From: Utricularia gibba
Taxonomy: Eukaryota; Streptophyta; Magnoliopsida; Lamiales; Lentibulariaceae
Length of the DNA: 64,000 nucleotides
Direction: 5' to 3'
NCBI GenBank assembly: GCA_002189035.1
Contig: NEEC01000012.1
Coordinates: 868,001-932,000, forward strand
Below, in pieces: positions 32,006-43,799 of this stretch; position 1 is the stretch's first letter; every line of letters starts with the position of its first letter. The notes under the pieces are model-generated. The model searched no databases. It worked only from the letters and a program-made list of their open reading frames with translations, and was not told the DNA's origin. The position numbers and the translations under genes are program-made.

Positions 32006-34442
32006 ATGTTTTTAGGTAGTCAATCCAGTAGTAGAAAATCTATTTGGTGGAATCATTTTCATTTGAATGAATTTGTGCCTAATAAAGTAGTTTGCAATTA
32101 CTGTGGAAAAGATTATACTTTTAAAAAGGGTGATGGAAAAAATTGGAGGACTGGAAATATGAAAAGACATATGATAAGATGTCATAAAGATAAAATGGCT
32201 AGGAGTTCAAAACAACCACAACTTAAAATTAGTGGAGGTACACCTTCTCTTTTTACTTTTGATTTGGATAAATTTCATGTTGGTTTTGTTCATTGGTTAA
32301 ATTCAAGAGAGCTGCCTTTTTCTATTGTGGAAGATGAAGAGTTTATTGAATTAATGAAAACTAAAGCTCAACCTACATATAAGGGGTTTTCAAGGAAAAA
32401 AGCTAGAAAGATTACTTTAAATGATTTCAATATTTTACAGAAAAAATTGATTTCCTATTTTAAATCTTTGAGTTCCACTAAGTTTTCATTAACTTGTTAT
32501 AGTTGGACTGGTATAGATAATGAAAATTATAGTGTCATTACATGCTCTTGGATTGATAATGATTGGACTCTGCAGAAAAAAATATTAGCTTTCAGGCATT
32601 GGCCTCTTCCACATTTTGGATCTTCATTGTATAAGGTGATTGTAAGTGTTTGTCGTGAGTATGGAATTTCATCTAGAATTTTGGCAATCTCTATGGATAA
32701 TGCTTCTGCTAATAACATTGTTATATCTCTCTTGAAAACCAACTTCTTACCATTATTAGATGGAATTTTTTTTCATAATAGATGTGCATGTCATATTTTG
32801 AATTTATGTGTTCAAGATGGATTGCATAAAGCTGATTCTATCATTAGACCTTTTCGTGAAATGGTGTCGCATCTTAGGCATTGTGGTGCAAGAATGGATG
32901 AATTGAAGAGCTTATGTTCTGAGCATAATCTTGCATTCAAACGTTTTTCAATTGATTGTAAAACTAGATGGAATTCTACTTATGATATGCTTGCTGCATT
33001 ATTGCCTTATAAAATGCCTTTGATTCAATTTTGTGAAAACCTTGTTGGTTTTAGTGGTGTTATAGATGAATCAACTTGTTCAGTTATTGATACATTTGTT
33101 AATTAGCATGGTGTTTTCTATTCTGCTACTAAATTGTTAAGTGGTTCTTATTATCCAACTACACACTTGATTTTTCAATCACTTGTTCAAATTTCTTATG
33201 TTTTTAGTAAATTTTCAAGGCTGCCCCTTTTGATGAAATAATAGCACAAATGCAAAAAAAAATTTTGAAATATTATCATGAAATTCCTAATTTGTATCTT
33301 GTTGCTACAATTCTTGATCCTAAGTAAAGGAAAAAGGTTTAAAAACTCTTCTTGATGTGTTTGGAAAATGTTTTCTTGAACAAACTGATGTTGTTATTAA
33401 TATTTAAAAAATGGAGTTTGATGCTTTTACGGGTAAAATCGGTATCCGGTGGGAGGCCGATTTAAGGTGATAGGTGCGATCGGGAATGTCACACTTAGTC
33501 GTGTTTTTTACGGTTGGTTCGATTGAAGTAAAAGTGAGCGAAGATTTTTACGTGGAAACCGCCAAAAAGCGAAAAAACCACAGAGCTACCGGAGCTCACC
33601 AGGAAAGATTTCCACAAGATGGAGATGGCGAGGAAGGGAATACAAGTTCAAGAAGCCTCTTTTTTGTGTCCAACCCACTTTTCGTAATAGTTCCTACTAT
33701 ATATAGAAGGGCTCAATCTGACCGAATCCTGACATCTGCAAATGTCGGTTACTTTCTGCATCTGCTATATGATTTCACTTTTTAGATATCGGCCGCCTAC
33801 TATGCCGTAATTCGGCCGCTTTTCAGACTGCGTCATATGACTATACTTGTGAGATTTCTGATAGATATCGGTCCGTCGGTTGGCATTATCCCCTCAGAGT
33901 CCCTTTTCGCAGCTTTTCAGAATCCGATTAACCTTGGCCGACTTTATCCCTCATCAGATGCAATTACTAATATTCAAACTATGTATGATGTGTATCAAGT
34001 TGAATATGGTCTCAGTCCTAATGTGAATGCTAGTGATTCTATGCCTTCTAATTCATGTTCATTTTCTATTAATCCCCTTGCTATAGTTCGTAGTGTGCAC
34101 AGTTCTTCTACACCTTCTTCTCATGGAGAATACATGTTATATAACAACACTCCTATAGTGGAAGGGAGTGATGATGATTCTTTTGATATACTAACTTCGT
34201 GGAAAAACAATTCTATCAATTTTCCTGTGTTGGCTAGAATGTCCAAAGATATTCTTACTCCTCCAGTGTCAATTGTTCCGTCTAAGAGTGCATTTAGTGC
34301 AAGTGGGAGAACACTAACAAAGAAAAGATTAAAACTAGCTCCTAATACATTGGAAGCTTGTGTATGCCTGAAAATTTGGAATGATGCAAAAAAGATGAAG
34401 AAAAATTATGAATCAAGTTCTGAAGAGGAGTATGAAGATTGA
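32006..34442 (+). pseudogene. hAT transposase with BED zinc finger, disrupted
   Basis: The N-terminal BED finger has WW...C30-x2-C33...H55-x4-H60. The core shows FRHWPLPHFGSSLYKV, ISMDNASANN (catalytic Asp), the hAT-typical RCACHILNLCVQDGL and CKTRWNSTYDML. A stop ends the first frame at 33106, with further stops at about 33240 and 33330. A 532-bp solo LTR (33425-33956) then splits the gene after GATGC. The C-terminal dimerisation region continues to 34442: SFDILTSWKNNSINFPVLAR, PVSIVPSKSAFSASGR and LEACVCLKIWND, ending in an acidic tail. The frames on both sides of the LTR are in register once the LTR and one duplication are ignored. The LTR therefore landed in a gene already close to intact at that point. 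Confidence 0.88.
33425..33956 (-). repeat. Family C solo LTR inside the hAT transposase (532 bp)
   Basis: Homologous to 16159-16702 along its length: TAAAATC, GGTGGGAGGCCGATTT, TTTTTACGTGGAAACC, ATATAGAAGGGCTCAATCTGACCGA and ATCCGATTAACC. Bounded by a 5-bp duplication GATGC (33420-33424, 33957-33961). In plus-strand reading its first bases are TTTTACGGG, where the family has TGTTGTGGAC, so the terminal dinucleotide has changed. No internal element sequence remains. Confidence 0.85.
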
Positions 34443-35026
34443 AGTTTTGAAGAAAATGAGGAGTGAAGCTATTCAATGCTAATAATACATTCTAATCTCA
34501 AATGGTAAGAATTTTATTTTATATATTTTTATTTTTATTGAATTTAAATTAATAAGTTGATTTTTCATAGGTATGGATATTTGGATTGATTTGATTTTGT
34601 AATTTGTGTTTTGTAATATGGTATTCCTCCGCCACAAGTGAGGGCAAATTAATAAAATCACAAGGTACCATCCTCGTTTTAATTTATTTCTTACTTTGAA
34701 TTGAAAATATTCTATTTTTCATAATTTAACTAATTTTTATAATTTTTTTTAAAAGCACGATGATCAAAACAGGTTAGACCCACAGGTCGGCCCAACCCGT
34801 ATATACCTATATAATTTTATAAGACCTGCAAGTTGGGTTAGTTGTAATCCAGTGGGTCGATCTGTGTACAGGTCCATTTTGGATTCTAACACACAGGTTC
34901 GACCCGTCAGGTTATAGGACCTGTTGGGCCAAACCCGCAACCTGCGGGGCCTGATCTGTGCCCACCCCTATTCGGGTGATCACAGAGTTAAAACAGGGAG
35001 TGGCCGACGCCTCCCTGAACAAGTAA

Positions 35027-37088
35027 TCTACTGCTAGAACGATTTAGTATAGTAGGTATTTATTTTTGTTTTGTTTTATTTTCATGTTTAGGATTCTGTT
35101 TACGTCAAGGAATTATATCTATTAGTCTAAGTCTAGACTTAGAGTCATGTTTACTGTAGGTTTTGTTTAGTAGCAGCAAACTGTTTTCGATGCCAAGTGA
35201 TTGAACATTATAGCTGCTAGATGAATTTTGTTGCATGAGTTTTGTAGACCATCTTGATACCCATGAACATGTTTTCATCTTTTTATTTTATGAGAGCATG
35301 TGTATGACTCGAGGAATCTAAGGAGTGTGCTCTAGATTATTTTATATGAATTGTTGAACTTCATGGTCATTGTGGAATAGGTTGCGAACCACGAAAAAAG
35401 AGAGGTAAATAAAGGGTTGAAAAAAAGGGAAGAAGAAAAAAAAAGTTGAGACCCAAGTCCTAAAAAGTAGCACATATCAAAAAAGCATGTGCGGACTCAA
35501 TAGGTAGTGAAAGGGTGAGCAGGGATAGACTAATCGGTGATGATATGGAGGACTAACTTAGCCGAAAATATGATGAATGACCTGGATAGACTTAGGTTAT
35601 TTGAAGTTGTGAGTATAGGAACATGGTAAATTAAATTAGGAATTTTGACACCACACCACCTGTAGATTCTTAAGGCACGTTAGTTTTATTCTGAGTTAGA
35701 ACCAGTATCTGTTACCTTAGCAGTAAGACTTGATATTGTTTATTGATCCTTATTACTGAACTTGTTTACCACTGTTGGTGCGAACTTAGACTAAGACTTC
35801 CTATTATCCCGAATTATGCATTTACTAAGACACTTGACAAGCACCATCTCCTTGTAATCGACCTCGACATCCACTATACAAGTTTTCTAAATTTGTATTT
35901 TGTGTAGACTAGGGCTTATAAATTTATTTGATACGGATTTCTATTTTTATTGCAACGATATTAGGAATTTCCGTTTATCAGTATTATTTCTTCAAAATAG
36001 TGGATGTGCACTAGAATTTTGGCATGCTTCTTGGTAAGGTATTCTTTTGTCATTTTGTACTCCTTGCGCAAACTACATAGCCCTACTTTCTTGGAGAGGA
36101 AACCACTTTTATTCTCTTTTCTTTATGAATGACCTGAATGTACCACGATCATGGGCTTGTTCTTGTGTATACTACTAGGTTATTCTACAGGTCTTGCGCA
36201 AAGGGATTGAGGCATTAGGATTTGCCCTTTTTTTATCTCTAATATCCCACCTTGAATCCGTTTAGTAAGCCCCGCTTGGCCTAAAACCCTTTTATTTGGA
36301 TCATCACATCAGAAGCCAAATCCGTTTTTATAATTATAGCCTACTGCAATTTCTCTTGACCCAAGGAAAGAGCATCTGGAGAATAGTTCTGTTCATTTGC
36401 TTGCACAAGCTGTAGAACCAAAATCTTTATTACAAAAGAAGAAAAGTTGAGAGCAATTTTCAACTCAGTGATGAAGCTCTATCTCAACAAATTATGAAGG
36501 GATTTTCAACAGACATTCTATCCAAATGAGAGATCAATTTCAAAAAAAAAAAAAAAGAAGAAAGAAAGAATGAAAAAAAGAGAGAGAGAGAGGAATAAGA
36601 AAGAAAAAAGGCTGAAGTGTTGAAAAAAAGCCACAAAGCTAAAAGAGGAGTTCCTTGGAGTACGAAAATCAAAAGGCATGCATGAAAGAATTGTTTGATG
36701 GATGCTCACTCCTTATTACCCATGAAATGGAGCCTCCAACCGAATTTCCTACCTGTCCCAAGCTCCTGCCGCACTACAACCCGAGAAAAAAACCTCATGA
36801 TTGCGCAAGCTTGCTGAAACTAGTGGATCACATGCACAAGTTTACTGACTCACCTACATTTAGGTATTGAGCGATCATTTTTTCATTTCACCCTCCTTTT
36901 ATGGATTTCTTTTGTTGAGCATATTGAGTGACCTGTGAAGAGTAGCTACATGCAAGGGGAGCTAGTGGATGGTATACTATTGAATAACTCATGAATTTTA
37001 CCAGCCTTACTTCTATTTGCAATTTACTACTTTGGAGGAAAATACCTTAAACAATTGCTTGACAAACAACATCTAAGTGTGGGAGAGT
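35027..37088 (+). other. 3' untranslated region of the Athila-like element B
   Basis: Long non-coding region between the 3' ORF and the family B LTR, with an A/G-rich tract at 35395-35450 and a poly(A)/GA tract at 36540-36600. It contains GCAAGGGGAGCTAGTGGATG (about 36953) and CTAAGTGTGGGAGAGT directly before the LTR, words characteristic of the 3' ends of many plant Athila/Tat-type elements. The second one serves as the polypurine tract. A family A fragment interrupts it at 35530-35980. Confidence 0.6.
35530..35980 (+). repeat. Family A LTR, 3' third only
   Basis: Matches 23360-23778: AATATGATGAATGACCTGG, TTGTGAGTATAGGAACATGG, a TTATAAATTTATTTGATACGG block and the terminus GTTTATCA at 35980. 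The 5' two thirds are missing, so no target duplication can be defined. Confidence 0.75.
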
Positions 37089-38247
37089 TGATAAATGATT
37101 TTGTATCGTTCCAAAACATATTTTTCCATTACTCTTGAGTGTTGTTTTTACTTATCTTAGACTCCACTTTCTCATTATTTTCAATTGATTTTGTATCTTT
37201 CACACTATTTTGATCTTTTTGGAGAGAAAGTGTATTTTTTAGATTTTTAGCGTACTTTTGGATCAATTTGAGGAGAAATCAAGACCCACCAAATTATGGG
37301 CTATATGGGCCTCGAATCTCAGCCCAAGACTCGGTCAAACGATGAAGATTTTTTCCAAGATTCGTGGATAAGATAGAGATATGAGGAAGATCTTCGAATA
37401 TTTCAATAAAAGATTTGGATAGAAGATCTTATCCAAGTTCATCAAATAAGCTCAATACGAAGACTTGGATCTACTATTCTATAAATATCCCATTCTCCCA
37501 ACCATTAGAGATGTCTTTGACCACTTTTTCTTTGTATTTTTCCTATTTTCGTGTTTATTTTCATGATAGAGTTGAGTCTACGCATGTAGGCACTTGCGGC
37601 TGAGGATCTGCGGTGAAGCCTTGCTTGAGCAAGTGCTACATGTGTGACTATTTTACTATGTTTTTCAACATTTAAATTGAAATTTGATTCTGTTTTTCGC
37701 AACGTTTTCTTTACCAACGTGCTGTTTGGTATCACATAACCCGAAGGTAGTGTGAGAAAATCAAAGGTTGGCCTCAAGCACCTAAGGATAAGGGCTCAAT
37801 CGAACACCGTTGTTAAGGCATATTCTGTCTAATCTGTCTGCGAGGTGTGAGGTGTAGGGGTTAGATTTGAGTGTGGGGAAAACATGGGTTATCACAAGAG
37901 GTGAAATGACTCTGGTGGCGTGGTTGATTCCATAATCCCAGAAACAAGAGATAGTGCTATAACGGTCTTGTGCCACAAAACAAGTAGAACTACTTTAGAA
38001 TAACACCCCCCGAGCTTGTGCAAGCAGGTCAGTCTTTAAAGTTTGTACACACACAAAGACGAGTTTTAAGCAAGATGGATCTTAGATCCAATGCCACTTT
38101 TCTTATTATTTTTAAACCCAAATCTTTTTATTGTTTTCAGTCTTTTTGAGTCTTCATTCGAAAAGAAAATTCTAATAATAATTCCGTGTGGATGCGATCT
38201 TATTTTATTACTTCGACGGTTTCTATGCACTTGTAGATTCACGATCA
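37089..38247 (+). repeat. Family B LTR, complete (about 1160 bp), 3' LTR of the Athila-like element
   Basis: Starts TGATAAATGATTTTG directly after a purine-rich GTGTGGGAGAGT and ends ...TTCACGATCA. A TATAAATA box lies at 37480-37487. This copy is the most complete of three in the window (others at 4412-5365 and 8735-9702). The element's upstream gag-pol is not present to its left. Confidence 0.75.
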
Positions 38248-39173
38248 CTAGAGTTTATGGATGCCTTGCACTTTTCTTTTTCCACATCAAGAAAGATAGA
38301 ATAGACCTTATCTAGTGTGAGGCCATTCATCATAATGATCTGATTCTTGATCGACTCTTACTTTTCATTCAATCAACACAAGAACTATGTCAACTATGTA
38401 CGATCAAAGAAATTGGAAATAGAAACATAAATAGAACAATTACGACATTTGATATCTGGTGTAACAATTCCCAAATCCATCTATAAACTGCTGAGTTTAG
38501 TGTAATATTCGCAATGGAAAGAGTGCCCTATTTCAAGTGATAAAGATCATGTTGAATCTGATGAAACAAATTACAGTTCAATCTTCCATAGTGATTTTTG
38601 AAAAATCATGCAAGCTCAACGTGCCATTAAAGCTAGAAACTAAACTTTTGGGGATAGAGTTCAATAATCAAGACATTATCATATAATTATTTAGGATCCA
38701 AAGGTTATATTTCAAATATATGGGCGAAGGACAAGAAACTTCACCATCAATGAATCCAAGTTTGTTTTTCGAACCAAGCACTAAACGTATATTTTGCCTC
38801 CATTCAAAGTAATTTAAAGTGGTTAATAGAGAGTTTACCAAAGCAAATCAGGATAATCAGAGCCACTTAGCATCAGTGGATTAGAATAATCAATAAATTG
38901 TCTACCACAGAAAATAGAAGGAATGGATTCAGCAGTGTTGTCATTCATTGTTGCAAGTGAATATGGTAGCAATCGGAGGTTATCTCCATGCTCACCACAC
39001 CATATACGAACGGGACTCTGATGAATGGATCAAGCAACGAAAAGGAAACAAGAAGAGTAATTCAATGAATGTAATAATTCCTTGATGTTCAAAAATGTAT
39101 CTTCTCAGCTTATTGAAGAGAGTCCATCCTCAATCATGCATATGGCTCCTTCCACCCCATACACAGGTCACCT
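38248..39173. other. Unassigned sequence between LTR B and the TRIM
   Basis: No ORF above 75 codons that looks coding and no transposon end recognised. Traces of the pattern AGAAATTGGAAATAGAA and GATTCAGCAGTGTTGTCATTC suggest decayed copia coding sequence (integrase/RT side), but the frames are too broken to name a domain. Confidence 0.3.
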
Positions 39174-39178
39174 TATAC

Positions 39179-39352
39179 TGTTAGAACACACAATCTCACA
39201 TCAGAAAATGAAAGTGGAATAGTCAAGTATATTATAAATTGTAGATCACTTAATAATCAGTTGGGCCTAATGTTTTTTATTGTGATCTACGCTTCTTGTA
39301 TACTTAGCCTTCACGTGTACTCGCCCGACCCATCGGATCCTGAATTTCAATA
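39179..39352 (+). repeat. TRIM 5' LTR (174 bp)
   Basis: Direct repeat of 39572-39745 with about 88% identity by eye; immediately followed by the primer-binding site. Confidence 0.92.
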
Positions 39353-39571
39353 TGGTATCAGAGCATTTGCATTACGACACGGCTTGGGTGGCCAAGATGG
39401 ATTTTGTTCTAGTTTGAGTTTCGGTTAAAAATAAGAAAAAAAAAAAAGAACAAGAAGATGCATTGGGTTTAGGCCACAAAAATTAGATCAACCTATGACC
39501 CGAATACTATCTATAATCACACAAAAAACAAGTCTTAACCGGATCGAAGACAAGTTCGACTTGAGGGCGAG

Positions 39572-39745
39572 TGTTGGAATACACAATCTCACATCGGAAA
39601 ATGAAAATGCAATAGTCAAGTATATAATAAATGGTAGATCACTTAATAATCAATTGGGCCTAATATTTTCTATTGTAATCCACGTTTCTTGTATACTTAG
39701 GCTTCACGTGTATTCGCCCAACCCATTAGATCCTAAATTTAAATA
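39572..39745 (+). repeat. TRIM 3' LTR (174 bp)
   Basis: Direct repeat of 39179-39352; preceded by the polypurine tract and followed by the TATAC duplication. Confidence 0.92.
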
Positions 39746-39750
39746 TATAC

Positions 39751-42700
39751 TTTTGAGCTCTTCCACTTGACATTATCATCATGCATGTCTATCGTAGCTC
39801 TGCCTGTCCCCCCCTATGAGTTCATTCAAGGAGTGTTGGGATCCTTCCACCACTGTCCACGAGTTGGCCTTGTATTGCCAAGCACTTCGTGCAACGCATT
39901 GCTACCACAAGTATCATCTACACCTGTGCAAGCCTTTCCATGACCTCTTTTTGGCTCTTTTGTTACCTGACCCTATTGCCATTGGGGTGTACTCCCCAAT
40001 CGTGCAATACTCAAATTAAGGCTTTTTGCCCATTGGAGTCATGCAACACTACTGATAGCAGATATTTTATTAGTATTATTATGTTATAAAAATATAATAT
40101 TTAACAGTAATATTATGTGTCTTAATTATCATTTTGATATTATTTATATTTTAATGTGTAAATGTGAGTTAAATTGATTATTTAAGCTACAATATATTTT
40201 CTAATATTTTTTTTAAATGTTAGTAGAAATTTTATCGAACAAATCAAGTCTAATTTATATGCATAAAATTGATGGGGCTCAACATACAAATAGGGGATAT
40301 GATAGATTAACCTAATCACCCACAATTCCTAGTTCATGCCATGAGTAGTGTGTAGTACATAAAAATGAAGATATATTTTGGGAAATAGAAAAACGAAAAA
40401 ATAAAAATATACTATTTTAAAGAAAATTCAAATACAAGACTAGACACTCCAAGACAGAGTAGGAAGTCAATTCAGGAAGTATTTTAATTTGAAGCTCTTT
40501 CAACATTGAATCTAGCTTTGGGCCATCGTTCCGATATAAGAACAGTAGCTAGTAGAGAACCAAACATGGATTTGTGTTTTCTACTAACTTTCAAACATGG
40601 ATTTTTATGTGGTTTAGTATATGTTATTATATTTTTCTATTTTAACATGAGTTGCGAGACATTGCATGGCATCTTGAAGAAAAAGGGAAATGAGTATAAT
40701 CTTGATCTATGGATCAAAAACTTGTAAATGTTTGTGTGACTTTTCCTTAAAGATCAAGATAGATCCATGAGTAGAAAAGGAAAATGCACCTAACATGGGA
40801 AACTCAACCTTAGAAGTAGATAAAAGAGGTGAGATACATTTTTATCGGTATTTTTTTCTCAAATAGAGATCACTAAGATCGGATAGATCAAGTGTTAATT
40901 ACCTTATGAAATGATAAACTTAAATTTTAGATGGTCTAAGAAACTTAGAAAAAATTAAATCAAAAAATCGTAGAGATTAGTATGGATAAACCTACGTTGT
41001 TACAAGTTCATTAGCACTTTCAAGTACTAAAATTAAAGATTCAGTGATCACATTGCCTTGAAATCTCTAAGGAACTCAAGTTTTTAATTATGTTAAAGTT
41101 AAGATTTAGTGTTTGCTTATTACTTTATGTAATTTTGTATATTGTTGCAGTTATAATCTAATCTATGATTAATTTGGTATTTTGCATCCTATATTCATTA
41201 CACAAATATCAACTCTTTGTGTTCTATTTGAATTGGATTTTATAAATTTTATTTATGCAAAAATTTTAAATTTGTACAATGATCATAAAAGCATAAAGTT
41301 CTTGCGTTGCATGAGTTGCTCTTTTTCTCCCTCAATGACTTTCCTCTCCTTTTCTTCTATGATGATCTCATTCAAGGGACTTTTTTCTAGGGAAATTGAG
41401 TTGCAAGTGATTTGTAAAATACGTGATGTTTTGCAAACCATAACCGAAATAGTTTTATAAATTAATATTAATCTTTTTAAAAACATTTTATTCAAAATAT
41501 TTTTACAATAATTTTTAAAAACATTTTATCAAACTTTTGTTAACTCAAGACCCAAGATCTTTAGGGCTGATCGGATTTAGGGTCCCAAAAACCTGATGGG
41601 CCTAGGGCCTTGGGTAATTATGTTTTTTTTTTAATGCATGGGTATCTTGTAAAACAATTATAAAATGTTTTCAATTATATACTTCAAAACTTATCTCTGT
41701 TTAAACACAATTTTGAATAGATGTGCCTTGTGAAATACAAGACAGTTTTATGGTACAGAATTGATAAAATTCTTTTGTTTGTTTTTTAAGATTGTGGAGT
41801 TCAATTGGGAAATAAGTTATTAGTGATCGGGTTTTTGGCCTAAAGTTGATTGGATTTGGGATTTTCATTTTGAAAAATGAATGGAAATTTTGTTTACAAA
41901 TTTTACCATTGAAAATTCTGATTCAATGTGCCGCATCTCATTGGGGTCGAGTCTACCATGATTCTTTTAATATGGTTGAACATATGGGGTGCATAGCATA
42001 ATTTTTCTATTAGTTAATTTGTAGTTGAAATATTTGATGAGTAATTAATGCTTATTGCTTATTTCTTGTCTATGAGTAGTGACTCATTGTAATTTATATT
42101 GCCTTATTGATTTTAGTAACGTTGTTGTATTACATTTTATGTGTTGTCAAAATGATTACGGTTTCAGAAGAATTAAGAATTGTATCTCTGATATTGCACA
42201 TGCTATAACTGAGCACTTATATATGCTATAACTAAGCACTTGTATAAAGTTTTTTTCATCAAAAGTAATTTATAAATTGAACAAACAAAGCACATTTCAT
42301 TTATAAAGAAATTAATGTAGCAGTAACAACTTCAGATTGATTTACAAAGAGCAAATGGTTTTTAGATGTTGGTCTTGTGCATAAGATATATTAAATAGCG
42401 GGTTTGACTAGAGTGGTTTTCTACTCTAATTAAAATCGATAAAAAACTTCGATTAATCTCTAAACTAAAATTAGATAGCATAGTATGCAAATCAACATTC
42501 CAAGTTACAAACAATGGTGATTGCACTTAATCTGAAATTAAACTTTGAGTAAAGGGACTAAATTTCATAGTGTGTTAAGTGTGCATGCAAAAATAGTTAG
42601 GAAATTGATTTGGCCAACACATTCAAATGATGAAAGCATTCGAACATATTGAACATTACAAACACAAAAGAGCAATATTGTGCACATTCAGGAAATAAAA

Positions 42701-43799
42701 TATAAGAAATAAGATCTGTTACATAATGTTTATTGAAATATATCCAATTTACTTATAAATTTAAGTTAGTAGGATAATAGGATCTTATGTTCTTTACTTG
42801 GGGAGATAGCATTAAGGTCTAAGTTCATGAAGATGTGAATTTGGATGTTGACACTAAGTCAACTTCTACAACATCTTATATTAGTTATTAATTAGAAAAA
42901 ATCTAGATTGTATGTAGAGATGTTATTGGAATTCTTAGGGTGTAGTTTTCATTGTTTGTTTTCTTACTTGTAACTTAAAGTAAAAGTTAAAAAAATTATT
43001 TTACATGATACTTCAACTTCTACTTTATTTTAACTTCTATTTTTACTTTACTTATTAACTACTTCTTATATTTTACATTACAATCAACTTATTTATTAAC
43101 TTATTTCATAGCTTACCAAAATGCTACTTATTTTTAGAAGCATCAACTTATGAAAAGTTTTCCCATCCCTATCCTTTTGAGAGGACAACACGGCATCGTG
43201 ATTCATAGTAAATGTGGCCCTCTTGGATTGGTCCATGAAGGATGGGACCTCCTTACCAGCCCAGCCAACTATGGTTAAAGTTTGAGAAGGGAGCATAGAA
43301 GGAAGGGGGGAGTTAGTTTTTGTTTTTGACATATCGTGTTGATTGGTGACGAAGACACACATAGGAGTACTAAACCTTCCTCAATTCCAAGGGTGATTTG
43401 GGAGTACCAAACCGTCTTGTGGAAATTATATGTTTTCTTTTCAATTATTGTTTGCTTTTGAGTCTAAGTGGACTTCATTGCACTGTAAGTCTTGTTGTGA
43501 ATCACTTTTGCGGAAATTCTACCTTTTGAATGCTATTGACCCTTTGGACCTTCATTGTATTTGTCTTGATTGTTCACAATGCTATATCAGTTTTTTGCAT
43601 CCATGTTATTGGTTATATATGTTTTCACACTTTTTTGTATTACATGAAAATTTTCTAATGCGAATGTATTCAAGTAATGCAATACTTTTTGTATCACATG
43701 TAGAAATTTTCTGATGTAAATCATACTAGTTTAAGTTGCATTCGTGTTATTTAGCAGAACTAGGTTAATTCTATTCAATTTTTATCATGCTTTGTTTCA
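39751..43799. other. AT-rich sequence, no gene recognised
   Basis: Frames at 39816-40019, 41182-41460 and 43430-43714 have no recognisable domain. A 21-bp word (ATGCTATAACTRAGCACTTRT) is repeated in tandem at 42200-42243. Repeat D copy 2 lies at 42249-42397. Around 42970-43110 the words AACTTAAAGTAAAAGTTAA and TTTTAACTTCTATTTTTAC form an imperfect inverted pair that could be subterminal DNA of the Harbinger element to the right. Confidence 0.4.
42249..42397 (+). repeat. Dispersed repeat D, copy 2
   Basis: Counterpart of 10543-10695, with AATTTATAAATTGAACAAA, CACATTTCATTTATAAAG and GAGCAAATGGTTTTTAG in the same order. Ends are undefined. Confidence 0.5.

Larger units (their letters stand above)
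31270..34970 (+). mobile_element. hAT DNA transposon, 3.7 kb, with TSD and TIRs
   Basis: Flanked by a perfect 8-bp duplication TTCGGGTG (31262-31269, 34971-34978), the hAT standard. Terminal inverted repeats are TAAGGGTGGGCA (left) and TAGGGGTGGGCA (right, minus strand). Both ends carry dense subterminal repeats of AACCTG/CAGGTT and GGGTY words over about 180 bp (31288-31440, 34765-34950), probable transposase-binding sites. It contains a BED-hAT transposase gene and a later solo LTR insertion. The host sequence is the 3' ORF of an Athila-like element. Confidence 0.92.
30745..35026 (+). pseudogene. Athila-like retrotransposon 3' ORF interrupted by a hAT element
   Basis: The left part (30745-31269) encodes LYKRELFVLWCIMNKRSVNL, QLSFGHIVMHLVNTL and, after one in-frame TAA at 31090, SEFVFRSLAELEGKVIPRK...MSDKISDLIRV. 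The right part (34979-35026) continues in register as ITELKQGVADASLNK and then TAA, if the hAT and one copy of its 8-bp duplication are ignored. The pattern resembles the extra ORF ('putative plant transposon protein') carried 3' of pol by Athila/Tat elements. The downstream 3' UTR and family B LTR support that. Its function is unknown. Confidence 0.5.
39179..39745 (+). mobile_element. TRIM retrotransposon, complete, 567 bp
   Basis: Two 174-bp direct LTRs (39179-39352 and 39572-39745) differ at about 20 positions. They flank a 219-bp non-coding interior. TGGTATCAGAGC, the canonical initiator-methionine tRNA primer-binding site, begins exactly after LTR 1 (39353-39364). TTGAGGGCGAG (39561-39571) is a polypurine tract exactly before LTR 2. 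Target duplication TATAC is perfect (39174-39178, 39746-39750). LTRs begin TGTTRGAAYAC and end in TTTMAATA rather than the usual CA. The element encodes nothing and needs proteins from another element. Confidence 0.93.

Noticed and set aside
33474-33785. 103-codon frame in the hAT gene
   Set aside because: Falls inside the solo LTR of family C; it is non-coding LTR sequence.
36484-36709. Overlapping hydrophobic minus-strand frames rich in Phe and Ser
   Set aside because: Translation of the poly(A)/GA tract at 36540-36600; looks like a membrane segment only because of base composition.
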